DNA of 64,000 nt, from contig NZ_CP011308.1 in the NCBI RefSeq assembly GCF_000987835.1, positions 124,001 through 188,000 of the forward strand, read 5' to 3'. Position 1 is the first letter of the stretch; each line of letters begins with the position of its first letter. Shown piece after piece: positions 62,512-64,000 of this stretch. The notes under the pieces are model-generated. The model made no database searches, had not been told where the DNA came from, and worked only from the letters and a program-made list of their open reading frames with translations. The position numbers were made by a program, and so were the translations under genes. Origin of the DNA: Sulfurovum lithotrophicum (lineage in GTDB: Bacteria > Campylobacterota > Campylobacteria > Campylobacterales > Sulfurovaceae).

Positions 62512-64000
62512 ATGAAAAAATATCAAAAATGGTTGAAATTTTTTAAATCTCAAACAATTCCCGGGGTTCTGAGAAAAAAAGTATATAGTAAATTTCTTTT
62601 AAAGCTGGATCAAGCAGCATATTTGAAAAAAAACACTGATCTTTTTCTCGCGCTTGAAAAGGGACAAATAGCAAGCATCGATAAACATTTCCGTGATATG
62701 GGGATGAAAGAGCTGTATTCCGGTAATCGTATTTTACTGGAAGGGCTGGACCCTTATGATGAAACAATGTATCTTATGTTGAACAGCGATGTGGATGAGA
62801 AGGTCAAACAAAAAAAATATCTCTCCGGTTTTGAACACTTTCTTCTGGTTGGCTACCAGGAAGTTCTCAAAGGGGAACGTCTTATGAAACCTGAAGAAGA
62901 GATGCAGGACTTCGACCCCTTAGCCATGAACAGAATGCTTATTGAGAAAAGCGGTCTTTTTGATACATCGTTCTATCTTTCCCGTTATGAGGATATCAAG
63001 AACGGTAGTATGGAACCGCTGGAGCATTACCTTATGTTCGGAGCAAAAGAGTTGAGGGACCCCAGCGAAACTTTCAGCACCGGGTATTATCTGAGCCAAT
63101 ACCCTGAAGTGCTTCACTCCGGCATCAATCCGCTGGTACATTATATACTTGCAGGCAAACAGCAAAACAGAAAAACCATGGGGTATAACGTCAACAATGT
63201 ATCTATTGAGCCTTTGCCTTTACCTCTTGTATCCCAGCCTCTTGAAAAGATCGATCTCAAGATCGCTGTCGTGATCCATGCTTTCTATATTGATGTACTG
63301 GAAGATATCATCGGCTCTATCGATAATATCTTCCCCCGGCCGGACCTTTTTATTTCCGTTTCCGAAGATACGAACGTGGAAGAGATTGAAACCTTTTTAG
63401 AAGAAAAAGGGTATAAAAATTTCATGATAAAACCGGTACAGAACAGAGGCCGTGACGTTGCCCCTTTCCTGGTAGAGTTCTCCGAAGCTTTGCAATCGTA
63501 TGATGTCTGCTGCAAGATACACGGTAAAAAATCACTCTATGGCGGAAGTGAACAGACAAACTGGAGAAACCACCTTTACCACAATCTGCTCGGAAGCAAA
63601 GAGATCGTAGACGATATTCTTTCAGCTTTTGTAGAGAACGAGAAACTCGGACTGCTTTTCTCTGACAATTACGGAATGATACCCTACTGGGGGTATACCT
63701 GGCTTACCAACAAAGAAGTAGCTAGAGGACTGCTGCAAAGGCTGCATCTGACGCAGCTGAACCCCATATTGGACCAGACTTACATCGACTATCCTGCGGG
63801 TACGATGTTCTGGTTCAGGCCTTCTGCAATCTCTCAGATACTGGATTCGGATATCGGATATGAGGACTTCCCGGAAGAGCCCATAGGGAACGACGGGACT
63901 ATCGCCCACGGGCTTGAAAGGCTTTTCGCTTATGTAACTCGCTTGAACGGCTATGACTATATAGAACAGAACCGTAAACGGATGCAGTATACGAAGAATG
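62512..64000 (+). CDS. RgpF-like rhamnan synthesis family protein, N-terminal part (runs off the right edge)
   Basis: An open frame of 496 codons from ATG 62512 (AAAGGAATTTATCTGTTA ahead) with no stop before the window ends. Residues about 145-230 contain two related repeats (FDTSFYLSRYEDIKNGSMEPLEHYLMFGAKE core: SFYLSRYEDI, PLEHYLMFGAKELRDPS; then GYYLSQYPEVL, PLVHYILAGKQQNRK). From about residue 245 the RgpF/rhamnan-synthesis domain begins (KIAVVIHAFYIDVLEDII core, NRGRDVAPFLVEFSEAL, CKIHGKKSLYGG, LFSDNYGMIPYWG). It probably transfers sugars onto a surface polysaccharide. Confidence 0.85.
   Translation, partial: MKKYQKWLKFFKSQTIPGVLRKKVYSKFLLKLDQAAYLKKNTDLFLALEKGQIASIDKHFRDMGMKELYSGNRILLEGLDPYDETMYLMLNSDVDEKVKQKKYLSGFEHFLLVGYQEVLKGERLMKPEEEMQDFDPLAMNRMLIEKSGLFDTSFYLSRYEDIKNGSMEPLEHYLMFGAKELRDPSETFSTGYYLSQYPEVLHSGINPLVHYILAGKQQNRKTMGYNVNNVSIEPLPLPLVSQPLEKIDLKIAVVIHAFYIDVLEDIIGSIDNIFPRPDLFISVSEDTNVEEIETFLEEKGYKNFMIKPVQNRGRDVAPFLVEFSEALQSYDVCCKIHGKKSLYGGSEQTNWRNHLYHNLLGSKEIVDDILSAFVENEKLGLLFSDNYGMIPYWGYTWLTNKEVARGLLQRLHLTQLNPILDQTYIDYPAGTMFWFRPSAISQILDSDIGYEDFPEEPIGNDGTIAHGLERLFAYVTRLNGYDYIEQNRKRMQYTKN

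Overview
The window looks like chromosomal DNA from a sulfur/hydrogen-oxidising, denitrifying Campylobacterota bacterium, most like Sulfurovum or Sulfurimonas. This is inferred from gene content and protein character: rimO next to tilS, murD-mraY facing gpmI, and a clade II (Sec-exported, cytochrome c-fused) nosZ with a nosBDGC1C2HFYL-type operon. No database search was run.

Layout. 1-8.9 kb: housekeeping genes (tilS fragment, rimO, a major porin, tRNA-Phe, murD-mraY, gpmI, a small TerB-like protein, fabG). 9-20.4 kb: membrane and signalling genes, namely a small-multidrug-export-type protein, a two-component system, a ClC channel, an MgtC/DUF4010 protein, a very large antiporter/P-type ATPase fusion, a beta-CASP metallo-beta-lactamase protein and TonB. 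20.5-39.2 kb: the nitrous oxide reduction island. It starts with an OprC/NosA-like copper receptor, followed by nosZ, nosB, nosD, nosG, nosC1, nosC2, nosH, nosF, nosL, nosY and a second NosL-like gene. After a repeat block and a PAS protein comes a second module: three more NosL-like proteins, a MacB/FtsX-type ABC transporter, a tiny membrane protein and a polytopic membrane protein with a CxxC motif. 39.3-54.5 kb: housekeeping again (acpP-fabF-accA, dedA, dbpA, argJ, a K+ channel, rpmB, rpe, trpF, an exonuclease, ppk, uvrB). 54.7-64 kb: the start of a capsule/surface-polysaccharide locus (export lipoprotein, KpsM/T/E-like exporter, a double glycosyltransferase, sulfotransferase-like proteins, an RgpF-like protein running off the end).

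How the genes fit together. The island reads as a complete N2O respiration unit: copper uptake (TonB plus receptor), catalyst (NosZ), electron delivery from quinol (NosG/NosH) through cytochromes c (NosC1/NosC2), and copper-site assembly (NosD, NosF, NosY, NosL). FNR-type boxes sit at about -41.5 of apparent promoters for both nosZ and nosB. The downstream NosL/ABC module is the best candidate for a poorly described system; copper or thiol/metal handling in the envelope is an inference.

Two families of small palindromic repeats run through the window. Family A begins with the in-frame TGA of the upstream gene (TGA-G-NN-GCGTTAA) and carries a hairpin whose stem changes in a complementary way while the CTGC loop stays the same. 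Family B is REP/REPIN-like (GTAGGGTG or GCAGGGTG plus a variable stem). One family B copy lies in frame inside murD and three lie in the gaps of the NosL/ABC module.
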